The translations under genes and the position numbers were made by a program. Of a stretch of 5,114 nucleotides of DNA, positions 4,687 to 5,114 are shown piece by piece. Origin of the DNA: Xanthobacteraceae bacterium (GTDB lineage Bacteria; Pseudomonadota; Alphaproteobacteria; Rhizobiales; Xanthobacteraceae). The number at the start of each line of letters is the position of its first letter. Positions within the stretch are counted from its first letter, which is position 1. The notes below the pieces were generated by a model. It saw only the letters and a list, made by a program, of their open reading frames with translations, was not told the origin of the DNA and did no database searches. The stretch is from NCBI GenBank assembly GCA_030043175.1, contig JASHYD010000647.1, positions 1 to 5,114 of the forward strand, read 5' to 3'.

Positions 4687-5114
4687 GGCTCTGCCAGAGA
4701 CCGATCTGCGGTGCCGGGGCGAGCTGCGGCGGTCCCGCGGATAGCTTTCTTGGTCCGGCTCGCCATTCCTAGTAGGCGTGGCGCGCGGCATTCCATGTCG
4801 AGTCGCTTGATCTGGATGATCACGTGGCATCGCGATGGATGATCTGGCGCGATTTCGCCGGACATCAAAGACCCTCAAGGGGTGATGCCCGCGAGCCTCG
4901 TCACCATGTCCGATCAACTTTGCAAAAACAAACACGTAAAGGACTCTGCCCGGATCGGCGAGGTGATCGCATTTTTCAAAGCGCAACTGCTGGCCTGCCC
5001 GATGTCACCTCCTTGAGGAATATCCCCACCACCATGAGGGTACTCTCCAGAAGCGAATGGCTTGCAGCCGCGGCTCGCGCGGTTCAGTCAGCTCCATGCG
5101 ACAAGGTGGTGAGC
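4687..5114. other. No confident gene; two open plus-strand frames near the right edge
   Basis: No frame on either strand was recognised. The long minus-strand frames (4588-4986 and 4638-4868) overlap the end of the secreted-protein gene and have an Arg/Pro-rich, antisense-like composition. On the plus strand a frame open from 4843 contains ATGs at 4885 and 4906 and reads MSDQLCKNKHVKDSARIGEV, then FFKAQLLACP, to TGA at 5014-5016; it looks protein-like but has no good ribosome binding site. Another frame starts with ATG at 5034 (MRVLSRSEWLAAAARAVQ) and is still open at the window edge; GAGGA at 5015-5019 lies 14 bases upstream, farther than usual. Either could be a short or broken gene. Confidence 0.35.

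Noticed and set aside
4588..4986. 132-codon minus-strand open frame
   Set aside because: Overlaps the end of the secreted-protein gene in antisense, Arg/Pro/Ser-rich, and has no ribosome binding site at its start.
1..5114. CRISPR array, integrase, transposase or attachment site
   Set aside because: No spaced direct repeats, no recognisable recombinase or transposase protein and no tRNA end were found on either strand.

Overview
This window looks like accessory or decaying DNA from an alphaproteobacterium of the Bradyrhizobium/Rhodopseudomonas type (Nitrobacteraceae). The base composition is mostly GC-rich. The recognisable proteins are of kinds abundant in that group: Bug-type and LivK-type periplasmic binding proteins, a MarR regulator next to an MFS pump, a small C-terminally anchored protein, and a Gly/His-rich secreted protein. 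The genus is an inference from protein resemblance. No rRNA, tRNA, CRISPR array, transposase or integrase was seen.

Left third (1-1015): solute-uptake binding proteins, mostly broken. The minus strand at the left edge holds the start of an apparently sound Bug (TctC-like) binding protein, bases 1-139, which runs off the window. Just upstream of it on the same strand is the C-terminal 40% or so of a second Bug protein (188-about 600), frameshifted. Back to back with it, a LivK-like branched-chain amino-acid binding protein remnant runs on the plus strand (about 603-1015). It carries frameshifts, a nonsense codon, a 13-bp tandem duplication and what appears to be an inverted internal piece. Both remnants lost their 5' ends at the same point near base 600.

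Middle (1016-1958): an empty stretch, then a small C-tail membrane protein on the minus strand (1328-1717). It has a strong Shine-Dalgarno and two near-identical TetR-type palindromic operators upstream, 51 bp apart centre to centre. An AT-rich intergenic region follows.

Right of centre (1959-3316): a MarR regulator and an MFS drug-efflux-type transporter on the plus strand. They overlap through GTGA and so were once translationally coupled. Both are now inactivated by single-base frameshifts, and the MFS gene also loses its 3' half.

Right third (3388-5114): an intact small helical protein on the minus strand (3411-3650) with a hairpin after it; about 600 bp with no confident gene; an intact secreted Gly/Tyr/His/Trp- and Pro-rich protein on the plus strand (4261-4641) followed by a strong hairpin; and about 430 bp without a confident gene, although two open plus-strand frames are noted near the right edge.

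Overall this appears to be a graveyard of transport and efflux genes, with three apparently intact small genes and one sound gene start at the edge. No complete new multi-gene system is visible. The most striking signals are the double operator without a visible repressor gene, the shared truncation point of two divergent binding-protein genes, and the small inversion within one of them.
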